NCBI RefSeq assembly: GCF_001051995.2
Contig: NZ_CP014646.1
Coordinates: 1,674,001-1,738,000 of the forward strand
Length of the DNA: 64,000 nt
Source: Thauera humireducens
Lineage (GTDB): Bacteria; Pseudomonadota; Gammaproteobacteria; Burkholderiales; Rhodocyclaceae
Direction: 5' to 3'
The position numbers and the translations under genes are program-made. Shown in pieces: positions 8,609 to 16,836 of the stretch (its first letter is position 1; each line of letters opens with the position of its first letter). Below the pieces are notes generated by a model. That model had not been told where the DNA came from. It saw only the letters and a list, made by a program, of their open reading frames with translations, and made no database searches.

Positions 8609-9262
8609 TCACGCACCCCCTGGCGCGGCCTCGGGCACGTCCCCGTACAGGGTTGCCTCGATCACCTTCACGATCCGGTCCGCCAAGGCGTTTGCATCGA
8701 CGGCTGGATTGGTGATGCTGCGCATCAGCACGCCGCCGTACATCGCCGAGATGAGCTCGACCATCTCATCGATTGCACCCGGATGGTCATCGTACCCGGC
8801 GCGCCTGCGGATATCCCTGATGGCGCTGGCCAACTCCAGCCGGCCGATCGAGTCCGCCTTCCTGACGATCTCGGCAACACGGGGATTGCGCCCCGCCTCC
8901 GCAACGATCTCCACCTTCAAGGCCGCCGCATCGCCGTCGAGCTGCCTGGCCACCGCCCCGGCGATGTGTGCCCGCAGGGCCGGACGACTGCTCGCGGCCG
9001 AACGAAAGACCTCCGTCAACGCGAGCCGGTGCTCGAGATCCTGGTCGACGATCTCGCTGATGATCGCCTCCTTGTTCTCGAAGTAATGGTAGATATGGCC
9101 CGCGCTCATGCCCGCCGCCTTGCTGATCTGCGAAACGCTGGCGCCGTGAAAGCCCCTCTCACGGAAACACCGGGCTGCGGCCGACAGGATCTGGTGGCGG
9201 CGCACATCGGCCCGTGCGCCTTCCGGTTTCTGCTCCCTCAAACAGGTCTCCCGTCTGGCCAT
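8609..9262 (-). CDS. TetR/AcrR family transcriptional regulator
   Basis: 217 aa. The N-terminal helix-turn-helix (about residues 20-66: RRHQILSAAARCFRERGFHG, then SVSQISKAAGMSAGHIYHYFENKEAI) is typical TetR. The C-terminal ligand domain is not recognisable to subfamily. It is monocistronic, between the sensor kinase and the transhydrogenase operon. Its target is not evident from position. Confidence 0.88.
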   Translation of the reverse strand: MARRETCLREQKPEGARADVRRHQILSAAARCFRERGFHGASVSQISKAAGMSAGHIYHYFENKEAIISEIVDQDLEHRLALTEVFRSAASSRPALRAHIAGAVARQLDGDAAALKVEIVAEAGRNPRVAEIVRKADSIGRLELASAIRDIRRRAGYDDHPGAIDEMVELISAMYGGVLMRSITNPAVDANALADRIVKVIEATLYGDVPEAAPGGA

Positions 9263-9370
9263 GGTCCCGACCGACCCGGGCTACACATCCCGGGCGTGCC
9301 GCGGATCTCGCGCGCTCGCCCGGCAGGCTGCGCGGCAGCCTGCACTGTCCGGGTCGAAACGGCCATCCGC

Positions 9371-10750
9371 TCAGGCTTCCAGCGCCTTGACGTGGGTGAT
9401 GACCTCGCCGATGGCCTGCTGCGCACTGCCGTAGAGCATGCGGCAGTTGTCCTTGTAGAACAGCGCATTCTCGATGCCCGAGTAGCCTGCGCCCTTGCCG
9501 CGCTTGACGACGATCACGTTCTGCGCCATGTCCACGTTCAGGATCGGCATGCCGTAGATCGGGCTGGTCTTGTCGGTGCGTGCCACCGGATTGACCACGT
9601 CGTTCGCCCCGATCACCAGCGCCACGTCCGCCTGCGGGAAGTCGGCGTTGATCTCCTCCAGATCGAAGATCTTGTCGTAGGGCACCCCGGCCTCGGCCAG
9701 CAGCACGTTCATGTGGCCCGGCATGCGCCCGGCCACCGGGTGGATCGCGAAGACGACCTCCACGCCGCCCTCTTCGAGCAGCTGCGCCATCTCCCACACC
9801 TTGTGCTGCGCTCCGGCCACCGCCATGCCGTAGCCCGGCACGATGATGACCTTGCTCGCGTAGCGCATCACCGAGGCGGCGTCGAGCGCCGAGAACTCCT
9901 TCATCGTGCCTTCGATCGCCTCGCCTTCGCCGCCCGCGGCCGCGCCGCTCAGCGGCGTGAAGATCACGTTGGAGATCGGCCGGTTCATCGCCTTGGCCAT
10001 CAGCTGCGTGAGCAGCGTGCCCGAGGCACCCACCACGATGCCCGCCACGATCAGCGCCGGGTTGCCCAGCACGTAGCCCTCGAAGCCCACCGCCAGTCCG
10101 GTGAAGGCGTTCAGCAGCGAGATCACCACCGGCATGTCGGCCCCGCCGATCGGGCTGGTCAGCACCACCCCCAGCGCCAGCGCCAGCACGAAGAACAGCA
10201 CGATGAGCACCGACGCGGGCGCATCCGACACGATGATCGCCAGGCCCAGCAGCGCGGTGACCGCGGCGAGCGCGACGTTCACCAGGTTCTGCTGCGGCAG
10301 CCGGAAGGCGTTCTTCATGATGCCCTGCAGCTTGGCGTAGGCGATGCACGAGCCGGAGAAGGCCACCGAGCCGATCAGCGCACCGAGCACCGCCAGCGTG
10401 GCCACCACCGGGCCATGCACCTCGCCGCGGGCGAACTCGAGCGCGGCGATCGCCGCCGCCGCCCCGCCGCCCATGCCGTTGTAGATGGCGACCATCTGCG
10501 GCATGTCGGTCATCTTCACCGTCTTGCCGCTCCACCACGCCACCGCCCCGCCCGACACGATGGCCAGCACCATCAGCCCGACGTTGTTCAGCTCGGGCGT
10601 GAAGAAGGTCACCACCGTCGCCGCGACCATCGCGTAGCCCGCCCACACGATGCCCTTTCTCGCCGTGACCGGCGAGCTCATCGCCTTCAGCCCCAGGATG
10701 AACACCACCGCGACCGCAAAGTAGGACGCCTGAATGAATCCGTTGACCAT
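9371..10750 (-). CDS. pntB: NAD(P)+ transhydrogenase subunit beta
   Basis: 459 aa. The N-terminal half has multiple membrane helices (dII domain), the C-terminal half is the NADP(H)-binding dIII domain with VPGYGMAVAGAQHKV, HPVAGRMPGHMNVLLAEA and ADVALVIGANDVVNP, which are strongly conserved. The enzyme couples proton translocation to hydride transfer from NADH to NADP+. It starts directly next to the pntAB stop. NADPH supply fits the oxygenase and reductase genes nearby, but the enzyme is also general housekeeping. Confidence 0.96.
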   Translation of the reverse strand: MVNGFIQASYFAVAVVFILGLKAMSSPVTARKGIVWAGYAMVAATVVTFFTPELNNVGLMVLAIVSGGAVAWWSGKTVKMTDMPQMVAIYNGMGGGAAAAIAALEFARGEVHGPVVATLAVLGALIGSVAFSGSCIAYAKLQGIMKNAFRLPQQNLVNVALAAVTALLGLAIIVSDAPASVLIVLFFVLALALGVVLTSPIGGADMPVVISLLNAFTGLAVGFEGYVLGNPALIVAGIVVGASGTLLTQLMAKAMNRPISNVIFTPLSGAAAGGEGEAIEGTMKEFSALDAASVMRYASKVIIVPGYGMAVAGAQHKVWEMAQLLEEGGVEVVFAIHPVAGRMPGHMNVLLAEAGVPYDKIFDLEEINADFPQADVALVIGANDVVNPVARTDKTSPIYGMPILNVDMAQNVIVVKRGKGAGYSGIENALFYKDNCRMLYGSAQQAIGEVITHVKALEA

Positions 10751-11053
10751 TTATGCGCCCCCTTCCTTCTTGTTGCCACCCTTGAACATCGCCAGCATGC
10801 GCTCGGTGACGACGTAGCCGCCCGCGGCGTTGGCCGCACCGAGGAACACCGCGACGAAACCGATGAGAAGCTGCACCGGATCGTCCGGGTCGGCGTGGCC
10901 GAGCACCACCATCGCCCCCACCAGCACCACGCCGTGCACGAAGTTCGAGCCCGACATCAGCGGCGTGTGCAGGATCACCGGCACGCGCGAGATCACTTCG
11001 TATCCCGTGAACGCGGCCAGCATGAAGATATACAGCGCTGCAATTCCTTCCAT
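10751..11053 (-). CDS. pntAB: NAD(P)+ transhydrogenase subunit alpha, membrane part
   Basis: 100 aa, about three transmembrane helices (GIAALYIFMLAAFTGYEVI at the start, then helices around residues 35-55 and 65-85). It corresponds to the C-terminal membrane domain of PntA, encoded separately as in many alpha- and betaproteobacteria. A GGGAGA ribosome site precedes the ATG. Middle gene of pntAA-pntAB-pntB. Confidence 0.93.
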   Translation of the reverse strand: MEGIAALYIFMLAAFTGYEVISRVPVILHTPLMSGSNFVHGVVLVGAMVVLGHADPDDPVQLLIGFVAVFLGAANAAGGYVVTERMLAMFKGGNKKEGGA

Positions 11054-11065
11054 GATCGTTCTCCC

Positions 11066-12190
11066 TTACAGCCCCAGGACCTGCTTGACGCCGGCGTGGC
11101 GCACCTCGCCCGCGTGCGTGAGGCAGGCGCCGGCCATCACCTCGTCGTCCCAGTCGAGCGCGAGCGCGCCGTCCTGGATGAAGGGCGAGATGAAGTTGAA
11201 CAGGTTCTTGGCGTACATCTCGGACGCATGCACCGGCATGCGGCTGGGGATGTTGACCGGCCCGATCACGAGCACGTCGTGGATCCAGACCTTCTCGCCC
11301 GCCACCGTGCCTTCGACGTTGCCGCCGGTCTCGGCCGCCATGTCGACGACGACCGCGCCCGGCTTCATCTTTGCCACCATCTCGGCGGTGATGATGCGCG
11401 GCGCGGGCTTGCCCGGAATCGCCGCGGTGGTGATGAGCGCATCGCACTGCGCGACGGCCTTGGCCAGGCGCTCGGCCTGCCTGGCCTTCTCTTCCTCGGT
11501 GAGCTCGCGCGCGTAGCCGCCCGTGCCCGCCGCCGACACGCCGGTGTCGACGAACTTGGCGCCCAGCGACTCGACCTGCTCGCGCGTCTCGGGCCGCACG
11601 TCGTAGGCCTCGACCATGGCGCCGATGCGCCGCGCGGTGGCGATGGTCTGCAACCCCGCCACGCCACAGCCGATCACCAGCACCTTGGCCGGGCGGATCG
11701 TGCCGGCGGCGTAGGTGAGCATCGGGAAGAACTTCGGACTATGGTCGGCGGCGATCAGCGCGCACTCGTAGCCCGCCACGGCGCCCTGCGAGGACAGCGC
11801 ATCCATGCTCTGCGCGCGCGAGATGCGCGGCAGGAGTTCGAGCGCGAACGCGGTGATCTGGCCTTCGGCCAGCTGGCGCGCGCGCGCGGCGCTCGCCCAC
11901 GGCTGCAGCATGCCCAGCAGCACGCTGCCCGGCTTCAGCTGCGCAATCACGTCCTCGGTCGGCGGTTGCACGCAGAACACCACGTCCGACTGCGCGCACA
12001 CCTCGGCCGCGCTCGCGGCAAACGTCACGTCCGCAAACACCGCGTCCGGAAAGTGCGCCGGCACTCCCGCGCCCTGTTGCAACACCACCCGGGCCCCCAG
12101 GCCCAGATACTTCTTCACGACATCCGGTACGACCGACAGCCGTCGTTCGCCGGGCGCTGTCTCGCTGATGACACCAAGGGTCAGGGGCAT
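11066..12190 (-). CDS. pntAA: NAD(P)+ transhydrogenase subunit alpha, NAD-binding part
   Basis: 374 aa, similar to alanine dehydrogenase/PntA N-terminal domains. It begins MPLTLGVISETAPGERRLSVVP, has the Rossmann loop VIGCGVAGLQTIATARR, AYDVRPETREQVESLGAKFV and the GGYARELTEEE segment. Binds NAD(H) in the soluble dI domain. I chose the ATG at 12190 because it matches the usual N-terminus; the open frame continues upstream without homology. First gene of the pnt operon, with an inverted repeat region above it. Confidence 0.95.
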   Translation of the reverse strand: MPLTLGVISETAPGERRLSVVPDVVKKYLGLGARVVLQQGAGVPAHFPDAVFADVTFAASAAEVCAQSDVVFCVQPPTEDVIAQLKPGSVLLGMLQPWASAARARQLAEGQITAFALELLPRISRAQSMDALSSQGAVAGYECALIAADHSPKFFPMLTYAAGTIRPAKVLVIGCGVAGLQTIATARRIGAMVEAYDVRPETREQVESLGAKFVDTGVSAAGTGGYARELTEEEKARQAERLAKAVAQCDALITTAAIPGKPAPRIITAEMVAKMKPGAVVVDMAAETGGNVEGTVAGEKVWIHDVLVIGPVNIPSRMPVHASEMYAKNLFNFISPFIQDGALALDWDDEVMAGACLTHAGEVRHAGVKQVLGL

Positions 12191-12230
12191 GGCATTGAGC
12201 ACTCTGATAGGTAAGTTTGCGGAAGAGAAA

Positions 12231-12299
12231 GGAGGGGTGTCACGTCGAGGGGCGGAGGAGAGGGAAGAGAACCCCTGAGCGTTGTATCGACACCCCTCC
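12231..12299. repeat. 11-bp inverted repeat between pntAA and ETF-QO genes
   Basis: GGAGGGGTGTC (12231-12241) is exactly mirrored by GACACCCCTCC (12289-12299), with a smaller AGGGG/CCCCT pair inside and a CCCC...GGGG pair overlapping its right edge. It lies downstream of the minus-strand ETF-QO gene and upstream of pntAA, so it could be a terminator without U-tail, a long leader structure or a small dispersed repeat unit. Confidence 0.5.
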
Positions 12300-12327
12300 G
12301 TAAAGGGGTTGGCATGGGGGGCAAGGA

Positions 12328-13971
12328 CTACATGCCCTGGTAGATCGGCCCTTCGCCCCCCTGCGGGACGACCCAGTTGATGTTCTGCGTCGGGTCCTTG
12401 ATGTCGCAGGTCTTGCAGTGCACGCAGTTCTGCGCGTTGATCTGCAGGCGCGGGCCGGCCTCTTCGTGCACGATCTCGTACACCCCGGCCGGGCAGTAGC
12501 GTTGCTCGGGCGCGTCGTAGCGCGCGAGGTTGATCGCGATCGGCGTGCCCGCGTCCTTCAACTGCAGGTGGCAGGGCTGCTCCTCCTCGTGGTTGGTGTT
12601 CGACAGGAACACCGACGAGAGCCGGTCGAAGGTCAGCACGCCATCGGGCTTCGGGTAGTCGATCTTCGCGCACTCGGCCGCGGGCTTGAGCGCGGTGTGG
12701 TCGGCCGTGTTGCGCAGCGTCCAGGGCACCTTGCCCTTGAACAGCACCTGGTCGATGCCGAACAGCAGCGAGCCGAGGTACAGGCCCTTCTTCATGTAGG
12801 GCTTGAAGTTGCGCGTCTTGTGCAGCTCGGCGTACAGCCAGGAGTCGCGGAAGGCCGCCGGGTAGGCGGTCAGTGCGTCGCGCTGGCGCTGCTGCGCGAG
12901 CGCTTCGAACGCGGCCTCGGCCGCGAGCATGCCCGACTTGATCGCGGCGTGGCTGCCCTTGATGCGCGCGGCGTTGAGGAAACCGGCGTCGTCGCCGATC
13001 AGGCCGCCGCCCGGGAAGATCAGCCGCGGCAGGCTCTGCAGGCCGCCCGCGGCGATCGCGCGCGCGCCATAGGCCAGGCGCTTGCCGCCGTCGAGATACT
13101 TGCGGATCTCGGGGTGGGTCTTGTAGCGCTGCATCTCCTCGAAGGGCGACAGATGCGGGTTGCTGTAGTTGAGCCCGACCACGTAGCCCACCGCCACCAG
13201 GTTGTCCTCGAGGTGATAGACGAAGCCGCCGCCGTAGGTGGCGTTGTCCATCGGCCAGCCGGCCGTGTGCACCACCAGGCCCGGGCGATGGTGCTCGGGC
13301 TTCACTTCCCACAGCTCCTTGATGCCGATGCCGTAGGTCTGCGGGTCGGCACCTTCGCGCAGTGTGTAGCGGGCCTCGAGCTGCTTGCCCAGGTGGCCGC
13401 GACAGCCTTCGGCGAACAGCGTGTACTTGGCGTGCAGCTCCATGCCCGGCTGGTGGTGCGGACCCGGCGTGCCGTCACGGTTCAGCCCCATGTCGCCGGT
13501 GGCGACGCCCTTCACCGCGCCCGCCTCGTCGAACAGGATCTCGGCCCCGGCAAAGCCCGGATACACCTCCACGCCCAGCGCCTCGGCCTGCTCGCCCAGC
13601 CACTTCACCACGTTGCCCAGGCGCACGATGTAGTTGCCGTGGTTCACCAGGCAGTCCGGCAGCAGCCCGTTGGGGGCCTGGCGCGCGCCGGTCTCGGTCA
13701 GGAACAGCACCTTGTCCTCGGTGACCGCGGTCTTGAGCGGGGCGCCCCGTTCCTTCCAGTCGGGGATCAGCTCGGTGAGCGCCTGCGGGTCCATCACCGC
13801 GCCCGACAGGATGTGCGCGCCGATCTCGGCCGCCTTCTCGATCAGGCACACCGAGATCTCCTGACCCTTCTCGGCGGCCAGCTGCTTCAAGCGGATCGCC
13901 GCCGACAGCCCCGCAGGGCCGCCGCCGACGATCAGCACGTCGAATTCCATCGATTCACGTTCGATGCTCAT
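12328..13971 (-). CDS. Electron transfer flavoprotein-ubiquinone oxidoreductase
   Basis: 547 aa. The N-terminal FAD-binding fold (FDVLIVGGGPAGLSAAIRL) is followed by the ubiquinone-binding region and, at the C-terminus, a 4Fe-4S ligand set (NCVHCKTCDIKDP with an earlier RYCPAGVYE Cys). It oxidises reduced ETF and passes electrons to ubiquinone, so it links acyl-CoA dehydrogenases to respiration. The start at 13971 (MSIERESMEF) fits family length; M8 at 13950 is an alternative. The open frame extends further upstream but without homology. Confidence 0.95.
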   Translation of the reverse strand: MSIERESMEFDVLIVGGGPAGLSAAIRLKQLAAEKGQEISVCLIEKAAEIGAHILSGAVMDPQALTELIPDWKERGAPLKTAVTEDKVLFLTETGARQAPNGLLPDCLVNHGNYIVRLGNVVKWLGEQAEALGVEVYPGFAGAEILFDEAGAVKGVATGDMGLNRDGTPGPHHQPGMELHAKYTLFAEGCRGHLGKQLEARYTLREGADPQTYGIGIKELWEVKPEHHRPGLVVHTAGWPMDNATYGGGFVYHLEDNLVAVGYVVGLNYSNPHLSPFEEMQRYKTHPEIRKYLDGGKRLAYGARAIAAGGLQSLPRLIFPGGGLIGDDAGFLNAARIKGSHAAIKSGMLAAEAAFEALAQQRQRDALTAYPAAFRDSWLYAELHKTRNFKPYMKKGLYLGSLLFGIDQVLFKGKVPWTLRNTADHTALKPAAECAKIDYPKPDGVLTFDRLSSVFLSNTNHEEEQPCHLQLKDAGTPIAINLARYDAPEQRYCPAGVYEIVHEEAGPRLQINAQNCVHCKTCDIKDPTQNINWVVPQGGEGPIYQGM

Positions 13972-14002
13972 GAAAACCAGACTCCGTATGGAAAACCGCC
14001 GC

Positions 14003-14857
14003 TCAGGCGCTCGCCTTCGCTGGCTCGCGCCAGTCCGGCACGATGCCCTGCTCCAGCGCGAACGGCTGGGCCTGGATGGTGCGCCCCTGGAAAGCCGGCG
14101 CCGCGTCTGCCGTGGCAAGCCAGCACAGGACGGCCGCCGGCACCTCGGGCGGCGCAACGCCCTTGCGCATCGCCAGAACCCCCTTGTCGCCAATGGTGGC
14201 GTGCAGTGCCTCGGTCGTGACCACGCCGGGATTGATCGTGTAGGCACGGATGCCCTGGTCGCCGAACTCGGCCCGCAACACCCCGGAGAGCCGCGATACG
14301 GCGGCCTTGCCGGCCCCGTAGGCGTAGCCCCATCCGCCCTTGCCGGCGGCAACCGGAGGATCGCTCTCGCCCGCGCCCGAGGTCACGTTGATCACCGTCG
14401 CCCCGCCCTGCTCCAGCATCGCGGGCAGCAAGCACTGCGTCAGGACCACCGGCGCGACGACATAGCCCTGGAAGACCCGTTGCAGGGTGTCGAGTCCAAG
14501 AGACATGAAGGGGAGATTGAGATCGCTGCCCTGATAGATCGCGTTATTGACCAGCACATCGACGCGGCCGAAGTGCGCCAGCACGGCAGCGGCCGCCGCG
14601 CGCACCGATGACTCGTCGAGCAGGTCCATGCGCACCGCGAACACCTCGCGCCCAAGCGCACGCACCGCGGCCGCCGTCTCCTCGAGACTGCCCGCAAGCG
14701 GCCGCCCGTCGGGGTGCGTGAGGGCGTGCGCATGGGTTTCACCCGCCTCCAGCGTCCGTGCGCTGATCGCCACATCGAAGCCTGCACGTGCAAACGCGAG
14801 CGCCGTTTCACGCCCGATACCCCGGCTCGCGCCGGTGATGAATGCCACCTTGTTCAT
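14003..14857 (-). CDS. SDR family oxidoreductase
   Basis: 284 aa short-chain dehydrogenase. NAD(P)-binding motif TGASRGIG at residues 8-15, NNA around 105, catalytic Ser in NVTSGAGE and the YxxxK pair in YAYGAGKAAV. The substrate cannot be read from the sequence. A divergent copy of the steroid-cluster motif (14914-14931) ends 56 nt above its ATG and points toward it, which places it in the same regulon as the KshA/HsaA genes. It could oxidise or reduce a hydroxy or keto group of a steroid intermediate (inference). Confidence 0.88.
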   Translation of the reverse strand: MNKVAFITGASRGIGRETALAFARAGFDVAISARTLEAGETHAHALTHPDGRPLAGSLEETAAAVRALGREVFAVRMDLLDESSVRAAAAAVLAHFGRVDVLVNNAIYQGSDLNLPFMSLGLDTLQRVFQGYVVAPVVLTQCLLPAMLEQGGATVINVTSGAGESDPPVAAGKGGWGYAYGAGKAAVSRLSGVLRAEFGDQGIRAYTINPGVVTTEALHATIGDKGVLAMRKGVAPPEVPAAVLCWLATADAAPAFQGRTIQAQPFALEQGIVPDWREPAKASA

Positions 14858-14913
14858 TCCAACTCTCCAGCAAGAAGCGCGACTGCCAGTCTAGCGACAG
14901 CCCCCCGCCGCTT

Positions 14914-14931
14914 CATCGTCGGTTCGGACCA
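14914..14931 (-). promoter_or_regulatory. Steroid-cluster motif copy S1
   Basis: Minus strand reads TGGTCCGAACCGACGATG, 14 matches to the 14 fixed positions of TAGTCC-N4-GGACGATG less two. The hexamer TAGACT starts 20 nt downstream. It points to the SDR gene starting at 14857. Confidence 0.6.
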
Positions 14932-14933
14932 TG

Positions 14934-14957
14934 AAAAACCGGCCACGAGGGCCGGTT
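14934..14957 (-). terminator. Rho-independent terminator after the HsdA-like gene
   Basis: On the minus strand an 8-bp stem AACCGGCC/GGCCGGTT (14937-14944 and 14950-14957) with a 5-nt loop is followed by a T-run (14934-14938). It sits 30 nt after the stop of the gene at 14987. Confidence 0.8.
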
Positions 14958-14986
14958 CCACTGTGACTGGCGCCGACCGGCAGATC

Positions 14987-15754
14987 TCAGAATCGATCGC
15001 TGCGACTCATGCCGTCCATGCCACCGTCCACGAAGACCACCGTGCCATGCACGAAACTGGCCTGCTCCGATTGCAGGAAGGACACGACGTTGGCGATCTC
15101 GTCCGGAGCGCTGTTGCGTCCGATCGGTGCGACGAAGTTGCGAATCGCCTCGCCGTAGCGGGGATCGGCCCGCGAAGCATCGAGCAGGGGCGTCTCGACT
15201 GCACCCGGCGCGACCACATTGATGCGTATCCCTCTGGCGCCGAGCGGAACGGCCTTTCGGCGCGCGAATACCGTCACTGCGTACTTGGAGCCGGCATACG
15301 CGGCCTGCGGCATCGCCATCGCGTCGGCCTGCGCCAGGGCGCCGGCCTCGTCACCGGCGAGCATTGCGGACACCATCGGCAACTTGTCCATGCCGGGATG
15401 CACGGAGGCGACCGAGCCGATCAGAACGACCGCCGGCTTGCTGCCGCGCGCCAGCGCATCTTCGAGCCCTTCGACCAGCTCCGTCATGCCGAAGTAATTG
15501 ACGCCGACAATCACGCTGCTCGATGGCGCAGTCGGCCCGAGTCCCGCACAACACACCAGCCCGTCGAGTACGCCGTCGCATGCGGCCAGCGCCGCCTCGA
15601 CCGCAGCCTTGCGACCGGCAGCCGTAGACAGGTCCGCCACGATGTCGGCATTCTGGCGGTCGATGCCGATGACACGATGCCCTGCTTTCGCGAGCTGCTT
15701 GCAGACGGCTGCGCCAATACCGGACGCGGAGCCTGTGACGACGGTGACGGTCAT
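14987..15754 (-). CDS. hsdA: 3-alpha-hydroxysteroid dehydrogenase/carbonyl reductase-like SDR
   Basis: 255 aa. Beyond generic SDR features (VTGSASGIG, YAGSK catalytic pair, Ser in IGSVASVH) it shares several blocks with Comamonas testosteroni 3-alpha-HSD/CR as I recall it: ADLSTAAGRKAA, GLVCCAGLGP, VGVNYFGMTELVE, DPRYGEAIRNFV and a C-terminal FVDGGMD. Length agrees (257 aa there). The enzyme interconverts 3-alpha-hydroxy and 3-keto steroids with NAD(H). AAGGAG ribosome site at the chosen ATG. Copy S2 of the cluster motif lies 70 nt upstream and a terminator follows. The main alternative is a reductase for another alicyclic ketone. Confidence 0.82.
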   Translation of the reverse strand: MTVTVVTGSASGIGAAVCKQLAKAGHRVIGIDRQNADIVADLSTAAGRKAAVEAALAACDGVLDGLVCCAGLGPTAPSSSVIVGVNYFGMTELVEGLEDALARGSKPAVVLIGSVASVHPGMDKLPMVSAMLAGDEAGALAQADAMAMPQAAYAGSKYAVTVFARRKAVPLGARGIRINVVAPGAVETPLLDASRADPRYGEAIRNFVAPIGRNSAPDEIANVVSFLQSEQASFVHGTVVFVDGGMDGMSRSDRF

Positions 15755-15824
15755 GAACAACTCCTTGGATGCCCGAGGGGCCAATTGATCGTTCGCCAGT
15801 ATCGCCAGCCCATCCTTCGACTCG

Positions 15825-15842
15825 CATCGTCCGGGCGGACTA
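15825..15842 (-). promoter_or_regulatory. Steroid-cluster motif copy S2
   Basis: Minus strand reads TAGTCCGCCCGGACGATG, a perfect match to all 14 fixed positions. GATACT starts 21 nt downstream. It points to the hsdA-like gene (ATG at 15754). The secreted Cache gene starts on the other strand at 15904, so the site might also affect it. Confidence 0.75.
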
Positions 15843-15903
15843 AACGCCCGGCTGGGCATTCGGCCTAGAATCCTGCATTGCCACGCCCATTGGAGCGCTC
15901 GCC

Positions 15904-16794
15904 ATGCCCTCGTTGAAGACCCTCGTCCTCGCCATGCTACTTGGCGGAGCAGTACTGACCAGTTCCAGCCAGGCCGCGGACACCACAGCGCCCGCAGGTG
16001 CCATCGCCACCAGGGCCAGCGCGGACGCCGCGCGGACACAGGCCCTGCTGGACCGCGCGGAAAGCTTCCTGCGCGAGAAGGGCGACCAGGCGATGGCCGG
16101 TTTCAGCCGGGCGGGTGAATTCGTCGATGGCGAACTCTACGTCTACGTGATCGATGTCGATGGCAACTTCCTCGCCAGCGGTGGAAGCTCGACGACCCTG
16201 ATCGGACGGAATGTGACCGACCTGACCGACTCGCAAGGCCGTCACTTCATCCGCGAGATCCTGAACGGCGCAAAGGCGCAGCCTGCAGGACGCGTCGAGT
16301 ACCGCTGGAACAACCCGATCCGCGGTCGCAACGAGCCGAAGATCGCGACCTATCGCCGGGTCGGAGACAGGATTCTCGTCGTCGGCTACTACGCCCCCTA
16401 TGCGAGCTTCGAACTTGCGAAGTCCCTCGTGTGGCGCGCCGTGCATGAGCTGAATGTGAGTGGCGAGACGGCGATCAGCCGATTCAACAACCTGAACGGC
16501 GGCTTCATTCAGGACGATCTGTACGTGTTCGTGATCGGCCTCGACGACGGCATCGTGCGAGCGCATGGGGGCCAGCCGCGCCAGGTCGGGCGCAAGGCCG
16601 CAGACCTCACCGACGCGAATGGCAAGCACTTCCTGCTGGAAATGATCGAAGTGGCGAAGCAGCGTGGCGAGGGCGAGGTCAGCTACACCTTCCGCAACCC
16701 GCTGACGCTCAAGAACGAGAACAAGCGGAGCTACATCGTCCGCGTGGGGAACTACCTCGTCGGCGCAGGCGCCTACGTCGGCCCCGCTCAGTAA
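15904..16794 (+). CDS. Secreted tandem Cache-domain protein
   Basis: 296 aa with a signal peptide (MPSLKTLVLAMLLGGAVLTS, cleavage probably after SSQAA near residue 24) and no other membrane helix. It holds two homologous Cache_2-like units: the first has ELYVYVIDVDGNFLASGG, GRNVTDLTDSQGRHF and WNNPIRG, the second DLYVFVIGLDDGIVRAHGG, GRKAADLTDANGKHF and FRNPLTL. Such domains bind small ligands in the periplasm. There is no signalling domain attached, so it would need a partner or act as a binding protein. It lies between hsdA and the LuxR-type gene and may serve substrate sensing (inference). Confidence 0.8.
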   Translation: MPSLKTLVLAMLLGGAVLTSSSQAADTTAPAGAIATRASADAARTQALLDRAESFLREKGDQAMAGFSRAGEFVDGELYVYVIDVDGNFLASGGSSTTLIGRNVTDLTDSQGRHFIREILNGAKAQPAGRVEYRWNNPIRGRNEPKIATYRRVGDRILVVGYYAPYASFELAKSLVWRAVHELNVSGETAISRFNNLNGGFIQDDLYVFVIGLDDGIVRAHGGQPRQVGRKAADLTDANGKHFLLEMIEVAKQRGEGEVSYTFRNPLTLKNENKRSYIVRVGNYLVGAGAYVGPAQ

Positions 16795-16801
16795 GCGCCA
16801 T

Positions 16802-16828
16802 GCCCCGCGGCGCATCGCGCTGCGGGGC
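16802..16828. terminator. Convergent hairpin terminator
   Basis: A 12-bp stem (GCCCCGC paired with GCGGGGC plus four further inner pairs and one G-U) with a 3-nt loop fills the gap between the plus-strand Cache gene and the minus-strand LuxR-type gene. No long U-run follows on either strand. Confidence 0.6.
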
Positions 16829-16836
16829 GCAAGACC

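Noticed and set aside
8440..8715. A 91-codon plus-strand frame in the kinase/TetR gap
   Set aside because: Overlaps the TetR 3' end, Pro/Ser/Arg-rich with no recognisable pattern.
8783..12214. A plus-strand open frame of over 1100 codons
   Set aside because: Antisense to the pnt operon, His- and Arg-rich shadow of membrane genes.
15904..16794. Minus-strand frame opposite the Cache gene (15937-16815)
   Set aside because: The plus strand has a signal peptide and two repeated Cache-like units; the minus frame has no motif.
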